The position numbers were made by a program, and so were the translations under genes. 64,000 bases of DNA from positions 868,001 through 932,000 of the forward strand of contig NZ_CP036259.1 in the NCBI RefSeq assembly GCF_007641255.1. The letters run 5' to 3'. Positions 25,038-34,083 of the stretch are shown piece by piece. Each line of letters begins with the position of its first letter. Position 1 is the first letter of the stretch. Origin of the DNA: Sporomusa termitida (GTDB taxonomy: Bacteria; Bacillota; Negativicutes; Sporomusales; Sporomusaceae). The notes under the pieces were generated by a model that was not told the DNA's origin, searched no databases, and saw nothing but the letters and a program-made list of their open reading frames with translations.

Positions 25038-26898
25038 GTGCGCCACGAAGGCGATGGTTGAGAACAACAAGCATCGCTAAGCTTAACTAGAGATGGAGGA
25101 AGGCCCTCCGAACCGCCATTCAGGTGGAGGACTCAAACCACCGTAAGCTGCTGTGGACAAAAGCCATGGTAGTGAGCGTTACGGAAAAGGCGAACTGAGA
25201 GTTTGTCAGGTAAGTGCCAATGGAGACGAATAAAAATGAACCGCTGTTGAAGTATCGAAACTTGCAGGAGTCGTCAAAACCAGGAGCAGACAGGTATCCT
25301 GGGAAGAGTCTGGAGGAAACCTGATTACCGACCAGAGGGCGACCGGTATAGAGGCGGCGTGAATGTGGTACAGGCTTTAGTTAGGAACGTGGGAACCTAC
25401 GACCCTGATGAGAAAGGAAAACTCCAAGCGGAGACCCCGCAAGGAGGAAAGTACGGATGCGGGGTATAGGGGCGGAATAGCTCGTAGTAGTGAGGAAACT
25501 TTTGAAATGAAAGCGGAGCGAAGGAGCCATGTTATCTGGTTTTGAAAATTGGTCAACCAATAGGGAGGAACTAATGGACAAAACAAAATCGTTTGTAATT
25601 CCCCGAGAAGCAGTAAAACAAGCATACGAACAGGTAAAAGCGAACAAGGGGTCAGCCGGAATTGATGGGCAATCCATAGAAGGATTTGAAGAAAACCTGG
25701 AAGAAAACCTGTATAAGCTGTGGAACAGAATGTCCTCTGGAAGCTACTTTCCACCGCCAGTCAGAGCGGTAGAAATACCGAAAAAGAGTGGCGGGAAAAG
25801 AATGCTAGGAATACCGAGTGTAAGCGACAGAATAGCACAAATGGTCGTGAAAATATACTTGGAACCCATGGTAGAACCACATTTTTGTCAGGATTCGTAT
25901 GGCTACAGACCAGAGAAATCGGCTATAGATGCAATAGCGATAACCAGACAGAGATGTTGGAAATACGATTGGGTATTGGAGTATGATATCAAGGCATTAT
26001 TTGACGCGATAGACCATGAGCTACTCATGCGGGCAGTAACGAGACATACGGATTGTAAGTGGATAATATTGTACATCAGGAGATGGTTAGCAAGCCCATT
26101 GGAAAACAGCAGATGGAAAAATAATGGTGAGAAAAGCGGGAACGCCACAAGGCGGGGTAATTAGTCCGGTACTAGCGAACCTATTTTTGCATTATGCATT
26201 TGATAAATGGATGGCGCGAAACAATCCACAAAATCCATGGGCAAGATATGCAGATGATGGAATAATCCACTGCAAAACCAAAGAAGAGGCAGAAAAGCTA
26301 CTCGGTAAACTAGACCAGCGATTCAGAGAATGCGGACTTGAACTTCATCCAGATAAGACGAAGATTATTTATTGCAAAGACAATAAACGTACAGGGAATA
26401 ATCAGGAAATAACATTCGATTTTCTAGGATACACCTTTCGGCCAAGAAGCGCTCAAACAAGAGAGGGAGAGCGGTTTCTTAACTTTTTACCAGCAGTCAG
26501 CAGGAAAGCAAGCAAAGCCATGCATCAGACGATACGCGGGTGGAAACTTCACCGGAAAACCGATAAAGAACTTGCGGATATAGCCAAAGTAGTAAATCCA
26601 GTAATTAGAGGCTGGGTTAACTACTATGGCCGCTTCTACAGGTCTGCGATGTATCCAATCCTGCGAAAATTAAACCAGAGCTTAATTAGATGGGTAGCAA
26701 AGAAGTACAAGCGAGTCAATGGCCGCCAAAAGCAAGCGCAAAACTGGTTGGCAAAAATAGCGCAGTGTGGACCTAGTCTTTTTAGCCACTGGCAAATGGG
26801 AATTATTCCAATGATTAGATGATGGGAGCCGTATGAGTCGAGAGGCTCAAGTACGGTTCTGAGAGAGCCTGGGGGTGGAACTCCTCCGGGCTACTTAC
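25038..26898 (+). mobile_element. group II intron, copy 1 (with split reverse transcriptase)
   Basis: Begins GTGCGCC (the conserved 5' end), has ~490 nt of ribozyme domains I-III, the intron-encoded protein in domain IV, then a domain V hairpin at about 26826-26860 (GAGCCGTATGAG...GTACGGTTC) and a domain VI ending near CTACTTAC (26891-26898). The flanks join as CCTGTC/CCCTTT, restoring a REP hairpin. Length ~1.86 kb. The 3' boundary is good to a few bases. Confidence 0.87.
25529..26822 (+). pseudogene. ltrA: group II intron reverse transcriptase/maturase, frameshifted
   Basis: ~430 aa in two frames (25529-26164 and 26124-26822). The RT domain shows VEIPKKSGGKRMLGIPSVSDRIAQM, GYRP, DIKALFDAIDHELL, GTPQGGVISPVLANLFL and the catalytic YADD (ARYADDGII). 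The maturase X domain follows (INPVIRGWVNYYGRF-like). There is no C-terminal HNH endonuclease domain. An extra A in the run near 26103-26106 breaks the frame between PLE and TADGKIMVRKAGTPQGG. Unless slippage occurs, this copy cannot make active protein. Confidence 0.88.
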
Positions 26899-26931
26899 CC
26901 CTTTGGGCTTATGCCCTGCTTATTGCAAGGT

Positions 26932-26974
26932 AAAAACCGTCACTGATTGACTGTTGTCAAAGGTGACGGTTTTT
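26932..26974 (+). terminator. terminator-like hairpin
   Basis: 12-bp perfect arms AAAAACCGTCAC (26932-26943) and GTGACGGTTTTT (26963-26974). It can also end the minus-strand gene at 27020. Confidence 0.8.
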
Positions 26975-27019
26975 GAGCTTGCATGACTATATTCTTGTCT
27001 GGCCAGCATAAAAAGTTAC

Positions 27020-27247
27020 TTAAAAAATTCGTATAACCCATAACAGTATAATCGCTCCGAAAGTTGCCATGATGATTTCACCGATTGTGCCATAGGTACT
27101 GATCCCTAAAAGGCTAAACAAATATCCGCCGATAAAAGAGCCTACTACACCGATGACTAAATCACCGACAAGGCCAAAGCCTCCGCCCTTTATAACCTGA
27201 CCAGCCAACCAACCCGCAATAATACCAATTATCAGAAACCAAAGCAT
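27020..27247 (-). CDS. GlsB/YeaQ/YmgE family membrane protein
   Basis: 75 aa, transglycosylase-associated-protein family (function mostly unknown, often stress-induced). Three hydrophobic helices with the family motifs IAGWLAGQVIKGGGFGLVGDLVIGVVGSFIGG and GTIGEIIMATFGAIILL. GGAGG lies before ATG 27247. Single gene. Confidence 0.92.
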   Translation of the reverse strand: MLWFLIIGIIAGWLAGQVIKGGGFGLVGDLVIGVVGSFIGGYLFSLLGISTYGTIGEIIMATFGAIILLWVIRIF

Positions 27248-27289
27248 ACGTAATCCTCCGTCTCAGTTTTAAATTAACCACCCTCAAAA

Positions 27290-28243
27290 TCACTTAACAG
27301 AAACTGTATCGATTGACGTCTCATTTGTTTCTGAAAGAGTTTCAATGGAAGCCAGCACAACGCCATGGAATGTAAGTCTCTTAGTGCCATATAGCCAAAC
27401 CGAATCGTTTTTTTCAGTACGCATAGGCTTACCCCAACTAAGATGTACCTGCTCTTTAGTCATGCCTTCTTCTATATCCCCATTTTCAATTTGCGCCCAC
27501 AAAGCATAAGATCCGCCCAGACTGATTTTGGGGTCTGCCGCAAACAGATCAGCTTGCCACGGGGGAGCCTCAGTCCACGCTTCAACTGGAGTATTGGTCC
27601 AACTGTAAGCAATGGGGAGAATCGCTTTTTCCCCGTTTACTGAAACAATCAGCCAAATCGGTTTTTGCGATTGATTGCCTGCATACACATCGACGACGGT
27701 AACCGGGCTGCCAATTGGCAGGGAGACTGACCTTGGCATTGTCGTGTTAGTCCAGTATAGTCCAGACAAATCTCTAAACTTAGGGTAAACCGTAGTTCCT
27801 AAGAATTGTTGCCGGGCATTAGTCAAATCAGAGGTTAACACCAGGCCTTCTAATTGCCCGCGCATGGTACGGGCAGCCAGCTTCTCGCCGGTATCATCTA
27901 CCGTCATAGTAACAATATATTCCTTTTGATTATAGCCAGCGGGAAAAGGTACTATTCCGGTAACTGTAATTTGTTTGCCAACATATTCAGCGTAGGGAAT
28001 TCGAACCGAACGGTCCCCCTGGAAACCATGAACTGCTTCTTCGCCTATAAAAATCTCGTAGCCTGCCGCTTGCTTATCGACAGGTAAAGCAAGAAAAGTG
28101 AAGTTATGGCCTACCCATTGTTCGACCATTACATTAGCTGCCGGGTTTGCACTGGGTGCCTTGGCCGCCCCAACAGAACCAACTGCCCCCAACCCTGCCA
28201 GTAAACTCAAAACCAAGAAAATACGCAAGCTGAACATTTTCAT
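27290..28243 (-). CDS. secreted protein of unknown function with BamE-like C-terminus
   Basis: 317 aa. Signal peptide in residues 1-26 (FLVLSLLAGLGAVGSVGAA). The middle has beta-rich segments (GKQITVTGIVPF, YWTNTTMPRSVSLPIGSPVTVVDVYAG) suggesting SH3-like or OB-like folds. The end (ENGDIEEGMTKEQVHLSWGKPMRTEKNDSVWLYGTKRLTFHG) resembles the SmpA/OmlA/BamE motif (I..GMTK.QV...WGKP). Probably an envelope protein. GGGGGA lies six bases before the start. Whole-protein family not recognised. Confidence 0.75.
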   Translation of the reverse strand: MKMFSLRIFLVLSLLAGLGAVGSVGAAKAPSANPAANVMVEQWVGHNFTFLALPVDKQAAGYEIFIGEEAVHGFQGDRSVRIPYAEYVGKQITVTGIVPFPAGYNQKEYIVTMTVDDTGEKLAARTMRGQLEGLVLTSDLTNARQQFLGTTVYPKFRDLSGLYWTNTTMPRSVSLPIGSPVTVVDVYAGNQSQKPIWLIVSVNGEKAILPIAYSWTNTPVEAWTEAPPWQADLFAADPKISLGGSYALWAQIENGDIEEGMTKEQVHLSWGKPMRTEKNDSVWLYGTKRLTFHGVVLASIETLSETNETSIDTVSVK

Positions 28244-28681
28244 TTGTTTTCCCCCAAATTTTTATTTATTGCTATAAAAATGTGAAACCAATCGCCCGGA
28301 TAAGAGCAGCTTTATTGATTAGCACATGTGCTTATGCTTGAATTTATGCATAAGAAAAAGCCCCCATGCTGGATATTCGGCGCAGGCCGGCGAGTATGAT
28401 ATAATATCACACCCAGTTTTAAATATCCCCTGGCGGCTAAAACACAATATTGCATTGTAGTAATCGTCGGAAACTTCAAATACCTTATAAGTCATTATAC
28501 GATATATAGTAGTTTATGTCAATAATAGTTTTCCTTGAATAAACAATCGTATATTGTAATTAGACAATAGTGAATATCTTGCAAAATACCTGCTTAAAAC
28601 CATTCTGGCAACTTCAATTACTTTGATTTATAATGGATATGGGGAAAAAGAGACACAGTGTAAACTAATGGAGGATTTTTC
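28244..28681. other. AT-rich intergenic region
   Basis: About 440 bp between divergent genes with no supported gene. Promoters of both neighbours are expected here; several TATAAT-like sequences occur but none has a convincing -35 partner. Confidence 0.45.
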
Positions 28682-28943
28682 ATGAGTAAAGTCAGAGTTT
28701 TAATTTCACTCATGGCCATTGGGAACTTATAGCAATGATGACATAAAAAATGTTGTTTCTAAAAGTGATTTTATAACTGGCTATCGTCTTAAACCTGATG
28801 CACTTGGTATCAAGAGCGATTCTATCATCCAAATTAATGCATCTGATTCAAAAGGTAATGGCTGTGTTTTCTTTATTAAAGATAATGATACCTTAATTAT
28901 AGCCGGCGGTGGGGCATTTTTTGAGCTTGTTAGGGAAACGTAA
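28682..28943 (+). pseudogene. hypothetical small protein with an internal frameshift
   Basis: ATG 28682 behind a strong TGGAGG site starts MSKVRVLISLMAIG but stops after 16 codons. In the +1 frame the sequence continues TYSNDDIKNVVSKSDFITGYRLKPDALGI to 28943 and ends GGGAFFELVRET. An extra base near 28723 would explain both halves and gives an ~86-aa protein. Family not recognised. The second half alone could start at TTG 28719. Confidence 0.55.
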
Positions 28944-28981
28944 AAGCAAGAGGGTATGCGGTAAAAAGGAGTAAAACTATA

Positions 28982-29782
28982 ATGAAAAAACCGGCCTTAA
29001 CATTTAATGAGGTGGCGAGCCTTTATCATGCAATTCGCCCCCGTTATCCGCAAGAATTATTTAATGACCTTTTCCGGCTGACCAGCCTACCTCAGCATGC
29101 TCGTATTCTTGAAATTGGCGCAGGTACTGGAATTGCAACGCTTGAACTGATAAAACGAGGTTTTCATGTAGTTGCATTGGAACCAGGCGCACAAATGGCT
29201 TCATTTCTTAAAGAGAATTTAAAAGAATATAAGCCGGAAGTGGTCGTTTCAACATTTGAGGCTTGGACACCACCAAAAGAACCATTTGATTTAGTAGTTT
29301 CGTTTACCGCTTTTCATTGGCTTGATCCACAAACACGTTATCAAAGGATTTATAATATTCTTGCTCACAAAGGGTATTTAGCGATAGTAAAGTATCATCA
29401 TGTAGCGGGTGGAGATCAGGAATTTTTTTATGAAGTACAAAAGTATTATCAAAAATATAAACCAAATGACTTAGAATTAAAATTGATAGAACCTAGCAAA
29501 TTTAAACCCCATTACCAAGATTTTTATAATAATGCGTTGTTTAAAGAATCAATTACATGTAATTATCTTACAGAGGAGACTTATAGTTGTGCAGAATATG
29601 AACAACTGCTATTAACCTATTCTGATCACCGTATGCTCGAAGAAAAGAAGCGTTTAATGCTTCTTAATGATATTGGCAAGTTAATAGACCAGAATTATGG
29701 TGGTCAAATACGTAAATGCTATCTGCATCAATTGATAGTAGCCGGAAGGGACAAGGGGACAGGTACCTTGTCCCGAGAATAA
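28982..29782 (+). CDS. class I SAM-dependent methyltransferase
   Basis: 266 aa. Rossmann-type methyltransferase (Methyltransf_11/25 group). Motif I ILEIGAGTGIATLEL at ~42-56, the acidic end of strand 2 in ALEPG, motif II-like FDLVVSFTAFHWLDP at ~100-114. A small-molecule substrate is likely but unknown. AAAAAGGAG precedes the ATG. The last ~11 residues (RDKGTGTLSRE) and the stop codon are encoded by a REP hairpin (29748-29774), so the original C-terminus has been replaced or extended. The IS3-family element starts 10 bp downstream. Confidence 0.87.
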   Translation: MKKPALTFNEVASLYHAIRPRYPQELFNDLFRLTSLPQHARILEIGAGTGIATLELIKRGFHVVALEPGAQMASFLKENLKEYKPEVVVSTFEAWTPPKEPFDLVVSFTAFHWLDPQTRYQRIYNILAHKGYLAIVKYHHVAGGDQEFFYEVQKYYQKYKPNDLELKLIEPSKFKPHYQDFYNNALFKESITCNYLTEETYSCAEYEQLLLTYSDHRMLEEKKRLMLLNDIGKLIDQNYGGQIRKCYLHQLIVAGRDKGTGTLSRE

Positions 29783-29791
29783 ATACTAGTT
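29748..29791 (+). repeat. REP hairpin (RAYT left-end type)
   Basis: GGGACAAGG and CCTTGTCCC form a 9-bp stem around a 9-nt loop, followed by the AGAATAAATACTAGTTT tail that precedes the RAYT gene at 36930. Similar copies lie at 36874, 53311 and 58009. Here it is cut by the IS3 element at 29792. Confidence 0.85.
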
Positions 29792-29852
29792 TGCCCCGTC
29801 CCCCCTTTGATGGACAGTAGAAACGCGTAGTATACTGGAATCAGAGAGGGGA

Positions 29853-30146
29853 ATGAAAATGGTGAAACAGTTTAGCGCCGAGTTTAAACTGCAAGCGGTG
29901 AAAAGAGTAGAAGCGACCGGTGGGCCGGTATCCAAAGTGGCAGCCGAGTTAGGGATCAATGAGAATACGCTTCATGGGTGGTTGAAAAAGTATCGGGAAA
30001 AACCTAATGCCCCTTTTCCCGGCAGCGGCAAGCTCAGTCCAGACGATGAGCGGCTAAGAAAGCTAGAACGAGAAAATCGTGACCTGCGGGAGGAAAATGA
30101 GATTTTAAAAAAGGCGGCAGCGTACTTCGCGAAGAACCAGAAATAA
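29853..30146 (+). CDS. IS3-family transposase OrfA
   Basis: 97 aa. Helix-turn-helix DNA-binding protein (FSAEFKLQAVKRVEATGGPVSKVAAELGINENTLHGWLKKY) followed by a leucine-zipper-like coiled coil (LRKLERENRDLREENEILKKAAAYFAK). Near the end, TTA-AAA-AAG contains the classical A-AAA-AAG slippery heptamer (around 30106-30112). A -1 shift there reads on without a stop into orfB and would produce the OrfAB transposase. Confidence 0.93.
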   Translation: MKMVKQFSAEFKLQAVKRVEATGGPVSKVAAELGINENTLHGWLKKYREKPNAPFPGSGKLSPDDERLRKLERENRDLREENEILKKAAAYFAKNQK

Positions 30147-30187
30147 AACGGTTCAAATTTATCAAAGCTAACCGCCAAACCTATCGG

Positions 30188-31009
30188 GTGGAGAAGCTGT
30201 GCAAAGTGCTGGGGGTATCCCGCAGTGGCTACTATGCATGGGAAAATCGCCCGAAAAGCCAAAGGGACTTAGAAAACGAGGCCATCTTGGCGCAGATTGA
30301 GCAACTTCATCAAACGAAACGCCATGTTTATGGTTGCCGTAAAATCTATCAAGAGTTGCGCCGTAAGGGTCTGAGAGTAAATCATAAGCGGATAGAACGC
30401 CTGATGAAGCAGGCGGGCATTCACTCTAAAACAGCCAAAATATTCAAGGCCACTACGAATTCGAAACATGCCCTTGCCGTTGCCGAAAACCTGTTAAACC
30501 GTGAGTTTACAGCCTCCAGGCCCAATCAAAAAATGGTCAGTGACATCACCTATCTATGGACGGAGGAAGGCTGGCTGTACGTGGCTGCCATCATTGACCT
30601 ATGCGGGCAAAGAGTGGTCGGATTATCCATGAGTGAGCGGATGACCAAAGAACTGGTCATGCAGGCGTTAGACAGTGTCTGCAAGCGAGCTCGGCCGCCC
30701 CACGGCGTACTCATTCACTCCGATCGTGGCAGCCAGTATTGCTCTAAGGATTATCAGGATGTACTCAAAGAGCGCGGATTTATTTGCAGCATGTCCAGGA
30801 AGGGCAACTGTTGGGACAACGCACCAATGGAGGCATTTTGGGGCAAGATGAAATATGAATGGCTGATCGGGCAACGGTTTCAGACCCGCGAACAGGCCAG
30901 GGCCGCCGTATTTGAATATGTGGAAATCTTTTATAACCGGCAACGAATTCATGCCACCAATGGATACCGAACTCCCGAAGAGTACTATTTGTTGGCTATG
31001 GCTGCTTAA
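30188..31009 (+). CDS. IS3-family transposase OrfB (DDE integrase)
   Basis: 273 aa when counted from GTG 30188, but probably made as the OrfAB frameshift fusion, since the frame is open back to the slippery site. HTH_21 region (HVYGCRKIYQELRRKGLRVNHKRIERLM) and rve core with DDE residues: D in MVSDITYLWTEEGW, D in LIHSDRGSQYCS, E in NAPMEAFWGKMK. C-terminal YNRQRIHATNGYRTPEEY is typical. IS150/IS3 group. Confidence 0.94.
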   Translation: MEKLCKVLGVSRSGYYAWENRPKSQRDLENEAILAQIEQLHQTKRHVYGCRKIYQELRRKGLRVNHKRIERLMKQAGIHSKTAKIFKATTNSKHALAVAENLLNREFTASRPNQKMVSDITYLWTEEGWLYVAAIIDLCGQRVVGLSMSERMTKELVMQALDSVCKRARPPHGVLIHSDRGSQYCSKDYQDVLKERGFICSMSRKGNCWDNAPMEAFWGKMKYEWLIGQRFQTREQARAAVFEYVEIFYNRQRIHATNGYRTPEEYYLLAMAA

Positions 31010-31294
31010 ATCAGCGAAATAGTAAGCTATCCTGTGAAAAACTATGTTATCCTTGTGCTTTTTCTGTCTATTGAACGGGGGACGCCGCAGTATCCCATAG
31101 GCTGTTTTTGAAGACATTTTTGACTCGCAAAGCATTGGCAACTCCTTATCCCGCTTTTTGAAATTTGTATTAAACAACTATAGTGGAAAATACAGGATTG
31201 GCTAATGAATGTAAAGGTAACATTTGTTTGACTGATTTATGCTAATCCGGGAATAATAACCTGAATTATATTTTCTTTGAGATAGGAGAAAGTT

Positions 31295-32143
31295 ATGCCA
31301 TCCGCCTATTGGTACTATGGATTAGTTGTTATCGCTCTGGTCCTGCTGGCTGCTTCGCTAATACATAGAAAAGATTGGAAGTTACTGGTGTTGCAGCTAA
31401 CTATTGCTGGCATAATTCACCCGTTCGAGATCGTAGTATTGATACTAATGGATGCATATCGCTACTTGCCCGGTATTCTGGCGGACCTAAGGCTGGATAA
31501 CTATTTGGGATCATACATATCTAACTCCCTCATTGTGCCGGCTTCTGCGGTAGCCATAAATGCATTTTCCCTTTCCTGGGGATATATGGTGGGTATTGCG
31601 GTTATCTTCACTGGTATCGACTGGTACTTCGCAACCCTCGGCATATATCAGCACTTTTGGTGGAAATCAGCTTATACCGGCATCGGGCTTATCATTCTCT
31701 ATGGAATAAGCAGGAGGATTTGGTCAGGGCTTCAGGAAAAGAGGCACTGTACAATTTTTAGACTCGCCGTCATTTATCTAACCTATGCTTCCATCCATAA
31801 TTTAATCGTTTTCTTAGCAAACAAAGGGGGACAATTATTTAGATTTCAAGTTTCCCTGGCAGGGGATCCCGAAAAGTTTCACCAGGGATTTTTTTACCTC
31901 TATCTTTTGATCACTAGCGTGATTATTACATTATTAATAGGTCTGAAGTTGCCTTTGCATTACCGGTTGCTTGGTATTGCCTTTTTGACTTTTGTATACT
32001 GGATTATAGGAGAATATCATATTTTTGTTCCCCGGGTTGATGCTATTTCGGCGTGGCAGCTTATCTTAGTGCCAATAATTGTGGTGCCTATTGTAATGTG
32101 TCTTTTTCGTATCGCTAAATTGGATTATATCTTTCCTGAATAG
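31295..32143 (+). CDS. multi-pass membrane protein of unknown function
   Basis: 282 aa with seven or eight predicted hydrophobic helices (first YYGLVVIALVLLAASLI, last LILVPIIVVPIVMCLF). It has the look of Bacillus-type CBO0543-like membrane proteins (a short helix bundle with W-Y-F..LG...W in the middle), but no motif gives a function. AGGAGA precedes the ATG. The preceding 31090-31294 holds no supported gene. Confidence 0.68.
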   Translation: MPSAYWYYGLVVIALVLLAASLIHRKDWKLLVLQLTIAGIIHPFEIVVLILMDAYRYLPGILADLRLDNYLGSYISNSLIVPASAVAINAFSLSWGYMVGIAVIFTGIDWYFATLGIYQHFWWKSAYTGIGLIILYGISRRIWSGLQEKRHCTIFRLAVIYLTYASIHNLIVFLANKGGQLFRFQVSLAGDPEKFHQGFFYLYLLITSVIITLLIGLKLPLHYRLLGIAFLTFVYWIIGEYHIFVPRVDAISAWQLILVPIIVVPIVMCLFRIAKLDYIFPE

Positions 32144-32175
32144 ATAAAACAGAGCGCCCGGGTAATAGTGGCTGC

Positions 32176-32420
32176 CGCCGGTAACGCCGGGCTGTGAGTG
32201 CGACTGTACGCAGCAAATGATTCCGACTAGCCTCAGCAGCTAATGAACAGCAGCAGGGCAAACAGAGACTGCAGCAGCGATAGATTGCAGTGCAACGGTT
32301 AAGTATCTAAAGTACCGCAGCGGGCAAATAGCCCGCTGTCTTTCATATTAGATAGAACAACGACTACCGCCAGCATTCGTCTATTCGTCAAATAGAGCGA
32401 GCTACAAAAATATCCGGAGG
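32176..32420 (+). repeat. deletion remnant of the RNA-protein element (third copy)
   Basis: 32176-32259 aligns with 48942-49010 and 60030-60100 (shared GCCGGGCTGTGAGTGCGACT and CAGCAAATGATTCCGACTAG). 32318-32420 aligns with the 3' ends of those copies (CCGCAGCGGGCAA and GAGCGAGCTACAA). The RNA start, the terminator and the whole protein gene are missing. A hairpin at 32320-32341 (CAGCGGGC/GCCCGCTG plus CTTTC) may work as a terminator. The rest of 32144-32633 contains no supported gene. Confidence 0.75.
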
Positions 32421-32633
32421 ATGATATCAAAAAAAAGTGACAAAACAGGAACATCCCCAAGTGTCCGGCGACAGTGTTGAAAACTGATGCGTAAACCAGT
32501 ATAATTTAAATACTATGGCTTGATTGCTTATTCTAAGCATAAGTAATCAAGCTCAACTACCGATTTTTAAATGGTATTTACACTTGGCGAATAATGTGAA
32601 GTATTAGATTAAAGCAGATAGGCGGATACGTTT

Positions 32634-33758
32634 ATGAATATTTCAAAGCAAGATGCGTTGCTATGGTTTGATTTTTTTTCACAATTGTCTGAGGAAGAGG
32701 AAATTAGTATAAAACATGAAGAAATCATTTACTCGACCTTTGCGCAAATTGAGGCAGCAATTGATCATAGAAATAATACGCTAATGTCGGAAATTAGAAG
32801 TTTGAAAACCTTGGAAAATAGAACTTTTTTTGTGGGAAATGAAAGCAAATTCCCCACAGGATGTCGTTCTTGTCTGTTGGGTACTGGTTTGAGTGCAATT
32901 AGGAAAACGAACAAATGTAATTTAGAGTGTAAGTTCTGTTATAATTATGGCGAACTAGAAGATATTCATCCAGTTGGCGAAGGTATGTGGGAAATTGGCG
33001 GCACAAAATTTTACGAGAAGGATATTGATTTGCTTCTTGCCATTCACCAAAAACCCACTGGCATTTCCTATGTTTATTTAGAGCCATTCATGGAAATTGA
33101 AAAATACTATTCGCTTATAAAAAAATTTAGTGATGCTCGAATTCATCAACATTTATACACAAATGGCACTTTAGCTACAGAAGAGACCTTGAAAGCATTA
33201 GGTGAAGCCGGTCTTAATGAGATACGTTTCAACCTAGGTGCTTCTAATTGCTCGGACAAAGTAATTGAAAATATTGGCTTAGCGAAAAAATATATCACAA
33301 GTGTAGGTATTGAAACGCCAATGACGCCTGAGTTTTTCGCAGTATTTTTTAAGAAAAAGCAAGCAATCTTCGCGACCAAACTCGATTTTATCAATTGTGC
33401 GGAATTACATTTAAATGAGAATAACATAGGTAATTATTATGGGGAAAATATGTATATTTGCCGACATGGCTATATATCGCCAATTTGGAGTAGGGAATTA
33501 ACTTTGAAATTCATGAAAATAGCTGATGAAGAAAACTGGGATTTAGCAGTTCATGATTGCTCAAACTACACAAAGTTTGCAAGAGCTTTAAATTTGAGCA
33601 GCAAAGCGAATATGTGGTTCGGAGCCAGTAATTATGCCTGTGAGTTTTCTATGATTCCCTACGAAATATTTATACCAATACTCAATGATGACAATTTCAA
33701 ATTTTTAAATGAAGAAGAATTGCCTGACGACTATAAACCGGAAATGATAGATTTTTAG
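32634..33758 (+). CDS. radical SAM protein of unknown function
   Basis: 374 aa. The 4Fe-4S motif is CNLECKFC (about residues 97-104), preceded by an unusual SCLLGTGLSAIRKTNK. Downstream, the barrel shows YVYLEPFMEIEKYY, HLYTNGTLA and EIRFNLGAS, the usual radical SAM pattern. There are additional cysteines (FINCAELH, YICRHGY, HDCSNY, YACEFS) but no clear SPASM domain. Low GC and isolated. The substrate is unknown; it resembles stand-alone radical SAM proteins close to pyruvate-formate-lyase activators. The ribosome site (GGCGGA) is weak. Confidence 0.82.
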   Translation: MNISKQDALLWFDFFSQLSEEEEISIKHEEIIYSTFAQIEAAIDHRNNTLMSEIRSLKTLENRTFFVGNESKFPTGCRSCLLGTGLSAIRKTNKCNLECKFCYNYGELEDIHPVGEGMWEIGGTKFYEKDIDLLLAIHQKPTGISYVYLEPFMEIEKYYSLIKKFSDARIHQHLYTNGTLATEETLKALGEAGLNEIRFNLGASNCSDKVIENIGLAKKYITSVGIETPMTPEFFAVFFKKKQAIFATKLDFINCAELHLNENNIGNYYGENMYICRHGYISPIWSRELTLKFMKIADEENWDLAVHDCSNYTKFARALNLSSKANMWFGASNYACEFSMIPYEIFIPILNDDNFKFLNEEELPDDYKPEMIDF

Positions 33759-33804
33759 CATGGTGTGTCATTTGGTTTTTTCTTAAAAAGCCAGTTACAC
33801 CTCA

Positions 33805-33945
33805 ATAAATGCTATATTCGGATGCTTGGATGGGAAAAGGATTTTGTAGAGGAAGGGGATTTTCTAGACATCCGTTCTCGGTTGGGCGGTGTTAAGATCG
33901 CCTTTCAAACCAACTGACTACGTTTCGCCTGTTTGGCCAGAGCTG
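33805..33945 (+). pseudogene. fragment of the VOC (glyoxalase-fold) gene at 43132
   Basis: About 135 bp nearly identical to 43225-43355 (translation IRMLGWEKDFVEEGDFLDIRS and VGGVKIAFQTN), with a one-base insertion-type change (CTCGGTTGGG for CTCCGGTGGG) and loss of both ends. It is a recent partial duplicate. Confidence 0.85.
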
Positions 33946-34013
33946 CTGTCATTGGTGACATGTTCATTAAAGTAACATGTTTTCTTGGCGTGGGAATTTT
34001 ATTCTGATACTCA

Positions 34014-34061
34014 AAAATATGACCTCAACCATAGTCGGGGGTATGGTCAAGGTCATATTTT
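34014..34061. terminator. bidirectional terminator
   Basis: Long hairpin: AAAATATGACCT pairs with AGGTCATATTTT, plus inner ACCATA/TATGGT. It lies 23 bp past the stop of the minus-strand transporter gene. Confidence 0.85.
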
Positions 34062-34083
34062 CTATTGGCGTGCCTTACATTAG

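Larger units (their letters stand above)
29792..31089 (+). mobile_element. IS3-family insertion sequence, copy 1 (1298 bp)
   Basis: Ends are imperfect inverted repeats: TGCCCCGTCCCCCC...TGGACAG at the left, and the complement of TGCGGCGTCCCCCG...AGACAG at the right. It encodes orfA and orfB of an IS3-type transposase. Its flanks (GTT and GTA) do not form a perfect target duplication. A copy of the same length with identical encoded proteins lies inverted at 51575-52872. Confidence 0.93.
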
